Shown here one piece after another: positions 20,338-29,934 of a DNA stretch of 64,000 bases. The DNA is taken from positions 310,001 through 374,000 of the forward strand of contig QXJR01000026.1 of assembly GCA_020975725.1 (NCBI GenBank), given 5' to 3'. The notes under the pieces were generated by a model, which saw only the letters and a program-made list of their open reading frames with translations, was not told the DNA's origin and searched no databases. Origin of the DNA: Picocystis sp. L7 (taxonomy: Eukaryota; Chlorophyta; Picocystophyceae; Picocystales; Picocystaceae). Within the stretch, counting starts at the first letter, position 1. The number at the start of each line of letters is the position of its first letter. The translations under genes and the position numbers were made by a program.

Positions 20338-21582
20338 CGCGGATCCAACCGGACGGACATGGCGCCGAAACCACCCACGATCATCGATAGCTCTCTCGTT
20401 CGTATCGATGCCTTCTCCCCCCGCATCGAGTCGATGGAAAAAGATATCGATCCAAGGCCCATTGGTGTCGAGCCCAGGGGGGCAGAAACGTCCATGGAAG
20501 GTCTTGGGCCATCGATGTTGCAATGGACGAGCTCCTTCGTGGGCGGAGGTCCCACCCATGGCGGATGGAAAAGGGGAGTGGAGCGAGCCACGTGGCCAAG
20601 CCTTGGACCTCCACGCCTCGCCTCGTCCCGGTTGGTGCATGTGGCGACGAACAACAGACGTACGTGGCGAATCGCCGAGACGACGTCGAGCCGGGATGAG
20701 GTGCATGTGTCCTCGCTCGAGACGTGAGGAGGTAACGAAGAGATGCACGGATGGTCGGGATGCAATGGATTCTGTGGATTGCAACATGGCCAACGCCATG
20801 CGCGTGCAAACCGCAACAAGCCAATCCACGGTCGAACGTCATTGAAAGTGTGTCTTTCGAAACGCAACCTCTCCCAAAGTAGGATGAAAGGGAGCGGTGC
20901 AATGGGATCCACACATGCACGGGGAGAACATGCACGGCGGCACTCGTGAACCTCCATCTTTATTGGTTTCGAGAAGGTCCTATCCTCGTCCTTGTTCTCG
21001 AAATCGACGGTTACACCACATGGTGCTCCAACACACATTCGATTGGTTGCAAGCATCGAGGGCACTTGTCTTGCAATTGCACCACATCCCCATGGGCAAA
21101 AGCATACCAATCCACGGCACACCATCCATCCATCCATCCATCCATCTCGCCATTGGCTAGAAAGGGAATCCATCCGCGTGCTTCGTTCCACGACGTTGGT
21201 CCCTTCTTGCGTCGTTTGGTGTGCTCTTTGTATCCGACCCACGCTTCCACCTATGCGTTGGTGCATAGGATGGACCAGTGGACGGGTGCGCGTGTGCAAC
21301 CCTTCCCGGACGAGCCCTGGACACACATCTCCCTTGCTCCACCGGCGCAAATGGCGTCACTCGGAGCACATGGGAAGGACCCTCCGCGTCTCTCTTGGAA
21401 CGTGGCACTCATGGACGGTTTCGCCGCTCCATGTCCACGCCTTGCATTGCCCCTTGGGATGGTTCCCTCCCCTTGGTGTGGGAGTTGTGGGCTTGTATAC
21501 AAGGGAAGCCCCTGTGGAGGAGGGGAGGGGTTGGAGTGGACTGGATTCCACACTGGGCGTGTTTCGACACTTGCACTTCGCC
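20338..21582. other. Divergent promoter region, 1.2 kb
   Basis: It lies between the divergent NFRKB-like and acyl-anchored protein genes. It holds a plus-strand frame 20359-20727 (M-A-P-K-P-P-T-I-I-D), only 21 bp from the NFRKB-like start, which resembles no known family. It also has a short CATC repeat and many CCATCC / TTGCA words. Confidence 0.5.
21123..21146. repeat. (CATC)6 microsatellite
   Basis: Six perfect CATC units in the divergent promoter region. Confidence 0.9.
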
Positions 21583-22836
21583 ATGGGCACTTGCTTGTCT
21601 TGTTTGTCGCCTCCTGGAACGAAAGACGAAGCAAAAGGGAAGCAGGAGAAGGGAAAGGAGGTCCAGACGAGGAAGGAAGGACACACGCGTCCGGAAGAGG
21701 TAGAGGTGAAGGGATCGACCGTGTGCGAGGTACAAGACACGAAGAACCACGTCTCCCAAGGGAGCCAAGACGAACGCCATCGACACGTCGTACACGCGAC
21801 GCCGAACGTAGAGAGCTTGGATGGAACGGAAGAAGATGCGTCCGAAACCGAAACGCAAGGAAAGATGGAAGAGGTCCAGGACTCGGACGACCTCGGAAGA
21901 GAAGTCGCCACCAGCCCGGAAGACGCGTTGAGCCTCGCCGAAGAAGAAGCCAAAGAGAGCCTCATGGTCGAGATCCTGGAACAACAGAAAGATAGAGAGG
22001 ACGTAGCGTTGCCGAAACGAAAGTCCAAAGATGTGGGGATCCTGAATGGGACGAAGGTGTTCCTCGACGTTCCGAAACTGAAACGTAACCTTCCTTGCTA
22101 CATCGGCTGGTCAGCTGCGTCCGTGGCATTCCTGTGCGTGCTCAGATCTCTCTCCTTCGAATTGCTTTCGTTTTTGTCCATCACCCTCCTTGCATTGGTA
22201 GCCCTCGTTAGACAGGGCGAAGCGCTTGATGATAGGGATGCGTTGGCGTCTTCAGCAGAAACAGGTGGCCCATGCGAGACACAAGTCCAAGAAATGGAGC
22301 AGGACCAGATGGATGCATGCATGGGAACATCGGCTTCGGAGATCGTGCAGGCCAACGACACAACGAAGGACCAATCGCAGAACGAAGGATTGGTTGTTGA
22401 AGAACTGGGCGCCGAGGACGGCGAAAAGGAGACAGGAGTGAAAAGAGAAGGAGAAGCGGACCAGGCACTTGACCTAGAGGAGAACCAATCCATGGAACAG
22501 TCTCCAGCTCCTCGTGAGGATGGAGGGCATGACTTAATCATCCAATACGAACGTAAGCTTGCAAAGAAAGTCGTGAATCATATGAAACAGGAAAAAGATG
22601 CTTGCAGGAATCTTTACAAGTCACTAGACCGTAAAGACCCCCCCGTAGGTACTTTGAGTTATGATCAGCTACGTTTATTTTTTGACGGTTTAAAAATAGA
22701 CTTGCAACCACCAGAGATTGCAACGATAATATCCTGCATTCGCAAGAAAAGACCCGGAAAGCACGACGAAGACATCTCACTACAAGAAACGGTTGCATGT
22801 CTGAAATCGTACTACTCTTCTGCTGGGGAGTCTTAA
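21583..22836 (+). CDS. Acyl-anchored membrane protein with EF-hand-like C-terminus
   Basis: 417 residues from an ATG that gives M-G-T-C-L-S-C-L. Gly2 fits N-myristoylation and Cys4/Cys7 fit palmitoylation. A long, very acidic Glu/Gln/Lys-rich stretch follows, then two adjacent hydrophobic spans (residues ~170-205; S-V-A-F-L-C-V-L-R-S and F-L-S-I-T-L-L-A-L-V-A-L-V). A second acidic stretch comes next. The last ~95 residues read like a pair of degenerate EF-hands (S-L-D-R-K-D-P-P-V-G-T-L-S and K-R-P-G-K-H-D-E-D-I-S). The frame is open far upstream, but the first Met with a meaningful N-terminus is this one. No ortholog recognised. Its stop is 11 bp from the stop of the convergent ABC gene. Confidence 0.65.
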   Translation: MGTCLSCLSPPGTKDEAKGKQEKGKEVQTRKEGHTRPEEVEVKGSTVCEVQDTKNHVSQGSQDERHRHVVHATPNVESLDGTEEDASETETQGKMEEVQDSDDLGREVATSPEDALSLAEEEAKESLMVEILEQQKDREDVALPKRKSKDVGILNGTKVFLDVPKLKRNLPCYIGWSAASVAFLCVLRSLSFELLSFLSITLLALVALVRQGEALDDRDALASSAETGGPCETQVQEMEQDQMDACMGTSASEIVQANDTTKDQSQNEGLVVEELGAEDGEKETGVKREGEADQALDLEENQSMEQSPAPREDGGHDLIIQYERKLAKKVVNHMKQEKDACRNLYKSLDRKDPPVGTLSYDQLRLFFDGLKIDLQPPEIATIISCIRKKRPGKHDEDISLQETVACLKSYYSSAGES

Positions 22837-22846
22837 AGGCCACTTT

Positions 22847-24829
22847 TTACGGTGTGTTGAGGACTTGACGCTCGTCCATCTTGCACTCGTCCCCAATGGG
22901 ACGCAACTGCCTTTGGACCAGGGCAGCGTAGAATCCATCCTTGCGAAGGAGTTCTGTGTGCGTCCCGTGTTCTTGGACCTGACCCTCGTTGATGAGTATT
23001 ACCTTGTGCGAGTTCACAACCGTTGACAGTCTATGGGCGATGACCAAGACGGTCCTCCCCTGAATGAGCTTATTCAAGGCCTCCTCGACCAGGTACTCTG
23101 TCTCTGCATCCAATGCCGATGTAGCTTCATCCAACAGCAGGAGACGCGGTTGCATGAGTAGGGCACGGGCTATGGCGATTCGCTGTCTCTGCCCACCTGA
23201 AAGTGTGGCTCCGCGTTCCCCCACGTGTGTCTCGTAGCCATAAGGTAACCTCATAATAAAGTCGTGGGCATTTGCAAGCTTCGCAGCTTCTACCATCTTA
23301 TTCTCATCCCGATCGGATTCTGCCACTGCATACATGATGTTGTACGCTATTGTGTCGGCAAAGAGTATAGGATCTTGACTGACAAAGCCTATGTTTCTGT
23401 GTAGCCATGCTTGATCGATCTTCCTGACATCCATCCCATCAATCTTCACCAAGCCTTTGTTGGGGTCATAGAACCTTTCGATGAGGTTGACTATGGTGCT
23501 TTTTCCACCCCCAGATGGACCCACCAAGGCCGCTTTTGTGCCTGGCAATATTTCAGCCGTCAGATCCTGCAGTACCCAATGCGAAGGCCTTCCTGGATAA
23601 GAGAACCACACATTCTCAAAATTCACCCGGGCGCCCTCCGGTTGTCCTCTGGGAACCATGCTTTCAAGTTGATGCATGCCTGGTACGCGATCCATAAGTT
23701 CCCACACCCTTTGAGACGAACCCACTGCTGCAGAGAATGATGCAAGCACCGATCCCATATTTGTGAAGCTACTCACGACGCTGAAAGCGTACATCGCAAA
23801 ACCTGCAAGCATTCCAATGCTCATCGAACCGTGTAACACGAGATAAGAGCCATACCACATGACAGATAGCAATCCCAGTACAGATGTCAGTGTGAGGACG
23901 CAGACAAACATGCCATATGCCGATGCATATGCCAGCCCATAGAATAAACTTCTTTGGACTGCTGCACTGTACCGCATTGACTCATGCTGCTCCTGGCTAA
24001 ATGCTTTAACTGTTTTCACTGCACCCCATGACTCCCCTGCCAAGGCCATTGCTTGTGAATTTGCATATTGCATTTCGTAGGAGAGCTGCCTGACCTTTCT
24101 TGAATGCATTCCGGCAACCACGACCATGGCCGGCATCATGACCAGAGCGAGCAGCGACAGTTCCCACGAGTAGTACAACATTCCTATCAGGCTGAACAGT
24201 CCGGCTAGTATGTTCCTCAGTGCGCTCGACATATGGACGGTGCATGCATCCTTGATAAGTGTCGTGTCTTCCGATAGACGGCTCAGGAGGGATCCTATCG
24301 TCTCTTCGTCGTGAAAGGCGACCTCTTGCTTCAGGATGGATGCGAAGAAACGCTCCCGTATGCTTGCCACTATGCGTTCTCCTGCTGCAGTGAACAAGTA
24401 CCCTCTCAATCCCGAGAAACACGCACCGAGGATAGACAGGAGAAACATGATGAGGAAACATTCTGCGCGGATTCTGGACGGTCAGCATCGTCATCGACGG
24501 TCGATGAAGGAGCTCAGCGTCCCATTTACGTTTCGTGTCTGGAACGTACCGTTGATGCGCGTCTGGACTTGGAAACGTCCATCTTCTTCCCTTTGTCCGT
24601 CTTCAGCATCCAGCATGAGGTCGATGGCGGACGCAGCTATTCCCGGTAGGACGAAGGACACAGCTGAACCGAGCAGCAGCAGAACCAGTGCCAATGTGAC
24701 GCACTTCCCTTCGCGTTTCGCTTCCTGCAGGAGCCTCCACACCCCGTGCTGCTTCACCTGCCTTTCCACGTCCATCTCCCGTCCCTTTCCAACGGATTGG
24801 GACCGTGCTATTTCCACGTGCTTCGCCAT
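22847..24829 (-). CDS. ABCB-type half ABC transporter (TMD-NBD)
   Basis: Two exons: 24829-24550 and 24462-22847, joined in phase 1 across an 87-nt intron (GTACGT...GCGCAG), giving about 631 residues. Exon 1 encodes M-A-K-H-V-E-I-A-R and the first membrane span (L-A-L-V-L-L-L-L-G-S-A-V-S-F-V-L). Exon 2 completes the six-span domain, then the ATPase domain: Walker A G-P-S-G-G-G-K-S-T near residue 410, Q-loop V-S-Q-D-P, signature L-S-G-G-Q-R-Q-R, Walker B L-L-L-L-D-E-A-T-S-A-L-D and H-loop A-H-R. All catalytic elements are intact. The domain order matches exporters of the TAP/ABCB group, which work as dimers. The membrane location and the substrate are unknown. Confidence 0.92.
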
Positions 24830-25275
24830 CGCTCCTCCAAAACGTTCCGAACCGTCGCACCTCGCCGAGTTCGCGTCCTTCGCACTGTCGAAATCCCTCG
24901 AAGGACTCGCACTGGGGATCGATCCCTCCGTCGGATCCTCCGCGGTACACGTCCCAAGGCGGGTTCGTCGATCCAGCGCCCTGGGGGGCGATCCTTCGAT
25001 GGACACGCGACCCGAGGCAGGCCCCGAACCGACGGGGACCGTCCACGGATCGCATCGATCCTTTTCCGATCCATCCCTCCAACGTCCTATAGATAGACCG
25101 TGTGGACCGTCGGTCTTTCTTCAGAGACCGTGTGTGGACCGTGTGGACCGTATGTGTTTCTTCAGAGACCGTGCATGGACCGTGTGGACCGCGGTCTTTG
25201 GTGATCCATGGGCTTCGAAAGGGGGGTCAGGGAGGAGAGGTAGGGGACGTGCCGAGGTCAGAACCGACGGTGGAG
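24830..25275. other. Divergent promoter, ABC transporter / DUF1997
   Basis: 446 bp between divergent starts. It contains GGATCGATCC- and GGATCC-rich sequence and an irregular tandem array of GTGTGGACCGT units. Confidence 0.55.
25095..25200. repeat. Irregular tandem repeat of GACCGTGTGGACCGT units
   Basis: Three copies start AGACCGTG at 25095, 25125 and 25166. The first two end TTTCTTCAG and the third ends GGTCTTTGG. The first copy carries GGACCGTCGGTCTTTC (25104-25119), which recurs in other promoters of the window. Confidence 0.8.
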
Positions 25276-26067
25276 ATGTGGAGTCGAGGCGGCGCCGTTT
25301 GCAGCGGAAGCATGCGCACTTGCTGCGCGAAACGGCCTTCGTTCGGAGACAAGGAGGTGGGAAAAGGAAGGAGAGAGGTGCGTGCGACGTTGGCATCGGG
25401 AGAAGCGAGGCGATGGGAGGTCCTGGACGATCCGGTCCGGCTACGTGTCCAACACAAAGCCAAGGTGCGCGTGCAAGATGCAGGAGGTCCAGCGGCCCTC
25501 GACGCGTACATGAGGCTACCTGTAGAGAAGTACAACATCTTAGATCCAGAAAGGGTATCCAGGGCTGGAACCGATGACTTCGAGCTGCGGGTGGGAAAGC
25601 TCGAGTATTTCGGTGTCACCTTGGACCCGATCGTTACGGCGAAAGCGTCGCTGGTGGAAGGGGAGGAGCCGCACGTGCACATCAAGTCGACCAACTGTGT
25701 GCTCAACGCGGGAGGGATATTGGGAAGGTTTGATCTGGACGACAGGTTCCACATGCAGATGTCCACCAAACTGTTCTGGGAAACAGGGAAAAATGGAAAG
25801 GGAAAACTGGGAGGCGACTGCGCGGTGGATGTGTGGTGCGAAGTCATCCCCCCATTCCATCGATTGCCTCGTTCAGTCTTGGAAGGGTCCTGCAACTCCG
25901 TGATGAAGGGGATTGTCTGTGTTTTGCTACCATCTTTCGTGAAGTTTCTGAGGGACGACTATTTGCACTGGGCGTCGAATGCGGAGGAACGTGTCCAAAG
26001 GGGTGTGGGGACCAATCCACAGACACAGTCAATGGAAGCCGAAGGTGTGCATCAATCGTCGTCTTAA
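25276..26067 (+). CDS. DUF1997 family protein, probably plastid-targeted
   Basis: 263 residues from the ATG at 25276. The first ~45 residues are rich in Arg, Ser, Gly and Cys and could be a transit peptide. The core begins Y-M-R-L-P-V-E-K-Y-N-I-L-D-P-E-R-V and continues F-E-L-R-V-G-K-L-E-Y-F-G-V-T-L-D-P, the typical DUF1997 opening (L-P-x-x-x-Y-x-x-L-D). V-L-P-S-F-V-K-F-L near the end is also family-like. DUF1997 proteins occur in cyanobacteria and plastid-bearing eukaryotes; their function is unknown. It supports a photosynthetic host. It is convergent with the mitochondrial carrier gene. Confidence 0.8.
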   Translation: MWSRGGAVCSGSMRTCCAKRPSFGDKEVGKGRREVRATLASGEARRWEVLDDPVRLRVQHKAKVRVQDAGGPAALDAYMRLPVEKYNILDPERVSRAGTDDFELRVGKLEYFGVTLDPIVTAKASLVEGEEPHVHIKSTNCVLNAGGILGRFDLDDRFHMQMSTKLFWETGKNGKGKLGGDCAVDVWCEVIPPFHRLPRSVLEGSCNSVMKGIVCVLLPSFVKFLRDDYLHWASNAEERVQRGVGTNPQTQSMEAEGVHQSSS

Positions 26068-26149
26068 AATATAAATTTAAAAAAAATTGCAATTGGATTT
26101 GGAAAGCGCGAGTACCACTGAACACACGCTGCTACTGGGAATCCCTCGA

Positions 26150-27130
26150 TCAAAGCAAGCCCGCCTCTGATAGCTGATCTTTCACGAGTTTGGCACCAGT
26201 GACCATGAACAATGTTTGCCAAATGCCCAAGCACACCCTGGGAACGAGACCTTTGAAAAGCCCACCAATCCCGTGCTCCTTCGAAATTTCTCTGAACACC
26301 TCCAGCATGCTGATGCTCTTCTGTCCCTGATCGCCACGTGCTTGCATTTCTATTCTAGCAACCTCAAAGGGATGATTCCAACACGCAAGTGTTCCTCCGA
26401 CGGTGCCAGCTGCTACTTCCTGCCATTTCGTCAGTTTGGCCTCTTTGTTGCCGTGAAAGTACATCTTGAAACGCTCTCGGACGGCTTCTGTGAAGCCTTG
26501 CCTGCTTGCCCAGTTGGTGGCTTGACGGAAAGCAATGGCGGTCCCTCCAGGGTAGAATCCTTTGATCCCCGCTCTAGCGTAGGTTTGCTTGATACGCTGC
26601 ATGGTGGATAGGGACTGATCCCCCGTCACAGCGCCCGTGACCAGGTACGTGCATGGCCCCATAACCAGGACTTGGCATACACCGCCTCCCGCTCCGGCGG
26701 ACAGTCCAGCCATGGTGGGGCTCATTCCCGAAGCAAGGAGGGCTGCATTGATGTTTTCCTTCGAGTACATGAGGATTCCTCCTTTGGAAGCCGACTCGAC
26801 CATCTTGGCTCCTGTCCCTCTCCAGAAGGCTTTGGCCCCGCCGCCGTTGCGGTAGACGTTCGCGAAGGATTGGAACGTTCCTTCGTTCCGATATCTTCCC
26901 ATCCTCGTCTTCCAGACTTCAAAGGGCATTCCAAGAGTGGCTGCTTCCATGCACTGCACGACGGGTCCGATGGCCAGGTTGACGAGTCCACCTCCAGCGG
27001 TGGTTTCGACGGCTGCGTGTGCCACGGTCCTCCTTCCGTCGCTGTTCCTTCGGCACCAGGCTTCGACGGGTGCTTGGTAGCACACCTCGGCCGCTCCCCA
27101 CCTCCTCTCCTTCCCTCCCAGACCGGCCAT
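26150..27130 (-). CDS. Mitochondrial carrier (SLC25) family protein
   Basis: About 326 residues from the Met at 27130. It is tripartite with carrier signatures. Repeat 1 has P-F-E-V-W-K-T-R-M-G-R-Y and G-G-A-K-A-F-W-R-G-T-G-A-K-M-V-E. Repeat 2 is weaker, with G-P-C-T-Y-L-V-T. Repeat 3 has H-P-F-E-V-A-R-I-E-M-Q and G-I-G-G-L-F-K-G-L-V-P-R. The N-terminal ~55 residues before the first repeat are basic. The pattern is nearest to fungal Yhm2-type citrate/oxoglutarate carriers as I remember them, but the substrate cannot be fixed without an alignment. Confidence 0.85.
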   Translation of the reverse strand: MAGLGGKERRWGAAEVCYQAPVEAWCRRNSDGRRTVAHAAVETTAGGGLVNLAIGPVVQCMEAATLGMPFEVWKTRMGRYRNEGTFQSFANVYRNGGGAKAFWRGTGAKMVESASKGGILMYSKENINAALLASGMSPTMAGLSAGAGGGVCQVLVMGPCTYLVTGAVTGDQSLSTMQRIKQTYARAGIKGFYPGGTAIAFRQATNWASRQGFTEAVRERFKMYFHGNKEAKLTKWQEVAAGTVGGTLACWNHPFEVARIEMQARGDQGQKSISMLEVFREISKEHGIGGLFKGLVPRVCLGIWQTLFMVTGAKLVKDQLSEAGLL

Positions 27131-27368
27131 GGCCACGTGTTTCCCTCTTGACCGCTCCTTGCCGCACGGTTGCAGCCTGGTGGCGATGGACCGGCAAAGG
27201 AAGGGCTAGGGCTCGCCCACCCTCCCTCCACCCACGTGGACGGGAAAGGGGGGTACGAATCCCATCCGATCTCGGATCCCCCCTCCCTCCCTGACCGAGG
27301 CAGACGAGGGGGAGGCGCGAAAAGGTGGGGAGAATGGACGATGCATTGCACGGTGGGATGGGGACGAA

Positions 27369-27794
27369 TCAAGGTTCGTCGGACGTGTCGGGGACGCCTG
27401 GGACCGTGGAACGATCCGTGGAAGTGAGCAGGTGTTCCATCCTTGCGTCCTGCGTGCTCCGAGCGCGTTGAAGAGGGGTCCGTCCTTCCCCGTCCGGTTC
27501 GTTCGGATCGGCTCCCGCCTCGAGCAACTGCTCCACCACGTCGTAATGACGGAAGAACACCGCGTAGTGGAGAGGCGTGTACGAATCTCGTTCCTTTCGA
27601 TTGACGTCCGCTCCGTGTCGGATCAGGAGCTCGACCATGTCCTTGCTACCGTTGTAGGCGGCATAGTGAATGCCTCGCTTCTCCTTCTCTTCCGACCACT
27701 GGGAGGCCAGCTGGTCCACGTCCGCGCCCGCCGCCAGGGCCTTTCGCACCGCCTCCAGGTCGTTGGCTTTGACGCTGGACACGAAACCTTCCAT
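27369..27794 (-). CDS. Small ankyrin-repeat protein
   Basis: 141 residues starting M-E-G-F-V-S-S-V-K-A-N-D. It contains about three ankyrin repeats: L-E-A-V-R-K-A-L-A-A-G-A-D-V, then R-G-I-H-Y-A-A-Y-N-G with M-V-E-L-L-I-R-H-G-A-D-V-N, then Y-T-P-L-H-Y-A-V-F with V-V-E-Q-L-L-E-A-G-A-D-P-N and T-P-L-Q-R-A. The tail is short and acidic. Small proteins of this kind are generic binding modules. It is divergent from the MFS gene at 28.2 kb. Confidence 0.85.
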   Translation of the reverse strand: MEGFVSSVKANDLEAVRKALAAGADVDQLASQWSEEKEKRGIHYAAYNGSKDMVELLIRHGADVNRKERDSYTPLHYAVFFRHYDVVEQLLEAGADPNEPDGEGRTPLQRARSTQDARMEHLLTSTDRSTVPGVPDTSDEP

Positions 27795-28226
27795 GTGCTT
27801 GGCGTTCGGATCCGATCGACGTCTCCTGTCGATGCCTTCGATGCGTCTTGTGCGTGCTCGGAACCCAATCGTCGCACCACGCCGAGGCCGACCTCTCCGA
27901 TCCCACGAAAAAAAAGGGGGTCGTTTTCCCCCGAAAGGTGGACCTCCCGTTTCCACCGCCCTGACCGGTCACGTGGGGGGGCATGCGGATGCGAATGGGA
28001 GGCGGTATGCCCCCCTTTCGTCCCCTCCGTCCGGTCCTATCCCTTCTCGCTGATCGGAGACATCCACTCCCAGGACCCGGAGGGGTCCCGGTCTGTTCCG
28101 GGATCGAACCCGAACCGCGATCGGTTCGATCCCGGGTCGAACCCGATGGGGAACCCGATGGGCTCGGAATCCGTGCTCTGTGGACGCCACGTGCGCGCCT
28201 TGGGAACAAGCCCACACGAGCGAGCC
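27795..28226. promoter_or_regulatory. Divergent promoter with long inverted repeat
   Basis: 432 bp between the ankyrin and MFS starts. It holds CCGGGATCGAACC (28098-28110) and its perfect reverse complement GGTTCGATCCCGG (28123-28135), with a nested CGAACCG/CGGTTCG pair in the spacer. A GAACCCGATGGG motif is repeated just downstream. It resembles a cruciform or a dimeric factor site; the function is inferred. Confidence 0.5.
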
Positions 28227-29918
28227 ATGCAGGCGCGCACGTGCGTGGCGAGGACAGGAAAGGCGAGCATAGGATGTGGCAAGGTCGAGAAACCCTGGAG
28301 GCGGAAGAGGACGCGGTGCCACAGTGCGAAAACCTCCGATCCGTCCCCTGCTCTGGAAAAACTCGGCAAACTCGTGAACGTATCGGGATTCTTGCAAAAC
28401 GAGACTGAAGAGACCAAAGCCGAAGTCGTCGAGAGCGAAGTCGTCGAAGAAGATCCTCCACTGGAAGAATTGGTGGAAGAAGCGGTCTCGGGAGGCAAAT
28501 TCGATGGGTTCCTGTACAAATTGAGGAGGCTGTACGGTGTGGGCATCATGACGATGGTCTACGTGCATCATTCGGTCGTCGGATTCTGCGTGCCAGCCAT
28601 CCTGCCGCAAATTGTGCCGGACATGGGCCTTTCCGACACAGAATCGGCCTCCCTCACCTTTGGTTTCACGCTGTTCTACGCGCTGTCGCTCATCCCTGCA
28701 GGGATCGTGGCCGACCGAGTCCGCAGGATTGATTTGCTGTCCGCGAGTCTCGTGGTATGGTCTGCATCCATCCTCGTGGCGTCGAACAGCAAAACGTTTA
28801 GTACGCTCCTCTTGGCGAGGCTGCTGTGCGCAGTTTCCCAATCCACCATGAACCCTGTTGCTTTCAGCCTGATCCCAGAGTTGTTCCCTCAGCAAAGGAC
28901 GACCGCGATGTCCTTTTACAACATTGCCATTTACGCAGGACGGTCGCTGTCATTCACAGCGGCACTGGCAAGTTTCAAGGCAGAGACGCTTAGGAGAATA
29001 CCCCTAGACAAGTTCGACCCCATGAGCATGTCCATGCTGTACATACAAGGAGATATGGTTGTTGCATCTCCGATCTGGAACTACGATTTTATACCCACTG
29101 CTGCATTTGAGCAAAGTTGGAGAGCAATCTTCACATCCATTGGACAAGCAGGACTGGTGCTAGCGATTGTCCTTTTCTTTACGGCGTTTGACCCTAGGGA
29201 GAGTCCAGAAGTGCGCAAGTTGAGCCATGAAAGGTCGCTTGCAGAGAGCCGCAAAGTACATTCAGGCAGCGATGAGGCAGAAAAAGACCAAGGGTTTTTA
29301 TCATCATTGACAGAAATTGTTAGTGACAAAGGATTTCAGTGCGTGACTGCGGCTGGTGCATTCAACGATCTGGGTGGGTGGGCACTGATATCCTGGCAAG
29401 CCTTGTTCTATGAAAGAACGTACGGGCTTGATGCAGAGCAGTATGCTCCTCTGCTGGCTTTAGTTCTGCCCATCGGAGGAATAATTGGCGGCGTGGGGGG
29501 CGGGCTCTTGGGCGATTATTTGTCAAGGAACTTTCCTGCCGGACGAGCGCTTCTGACAGCAGGGGCAACTGCATTTTCGGCCCCTGTACTGGCTGCTTCG
29601 ATTCTTGCCCCAGACTATAGGACGTCGACATCGATGCTGCTATTGGCGTTTGGGTTATCCGAAGCATGGAGAGCACCTTCAGCAATCATTTTGCGGGAGA
29701 TTTCTCCTCCTGGGAAGGCATCGACAGCCACAGCCATCCATTTGTGCCTCCGGAACCTGATTGGTGCAACCGGTCCGTTGTTGGTGAATTGGCTAGCCTA
29801 CGCAAAAGGCTTGGGCCTCCAACAGTCCCTACTGTTGGTTCCCCTCATGTACATTTTCTCTGCCTTGACGTTCTGGAAGACAGAGTTGCTTGTAGCTGCA
29901 AGGCAGAAGGAAGCTTGA
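28227..29918 (+). CDS. Major facilitator superfamily transporter, spinster/sugar-phosphate-like
   Basis: 563 residues if started at the ATG at 28227; a start near 28146 is also open. About 90 charged residues precede TM1 (M-T-M-V-Y-V-H-H-S-V-V-G-F-C-V-P-A-I-L). TM2-3 carries G-I-V-A-D-R-V-R-R, the MFS loop motif. A large loop after TM5-6 holds I-W-N-Y-D-F-I-P. The second half keeps G-G-I-I-G-G-V-G-G-G-L-L-G-D-Y-L and S-E-A-W-R-A-P-S. The overall layout resembles spinster-like and other eukaryotic organic-anion MFS proteins; the substrate is unknown. Its stop is 17 bp from that of the AIRIM-like gene. Confidence 0.8.
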   Translation: MQARTCVARTGKASIGCGKVEKPWRRKRTRCHSAKTSDPSPALEKLGKLVNVSGFLQNETEETKAEVVESEVVEEDPPLEELVEEAVSGGKFDGFLYKLRRLYGVGIMTMVYVHHSVVGFCVPAILPQIVPDMGLSDTESASLTFGFTLFYALSLIPAGIVADRVRRIDLLSASLVVWSASILVASNSKTFSTLLLARLLCAVSQSTMNPVAFSLIPELFPQQRTTAMSFYNIAIYAGRSLSFTAALASFKAETLRRIPLDKFDPMSMSMLYIQGDMVVASPIWNYDFIPTAAFEQSWRAIFTSIGQAGLVLAIVLFFTAFDPRESPEVRKLSHERSLAESRKVHSGSDEAEKDQGFLSSLTEIVSDKGFQCVTAAGAFNDLGGWALISWQALFYERTYGLDAEQYAPLLALVLPIGGIIGGVGGGLLGDYLSRNFPAGRALLTAGATAFSAPVLAASILAPDYRTSTSMLLLAFGLSEAWRAPSAIILREISPPGKASTATAIHLCLRNLIGATGPLLVNWLAYAKGLGLQQSLLLVPLMYIFSALTFWKTELLVAARQKEA

Positions 29919-29934
29919 TCAGCACAGCTCCCTT

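Noticed and set aside
20359-20727. Plus-strand frame M-A-P-K-P-P-T-I-I-D, 122 codons
   Set aside because: It starts 21 bp from the divergent NFRKB-like start, matches no family and has no poly(A) signal after it.
28127-28137. GGTTCGATCCC resembling a tRNA B box
   Set aside because: It is one arm of an inverted repeat; no paired T-stem, A box or acceptor stem fits around it.
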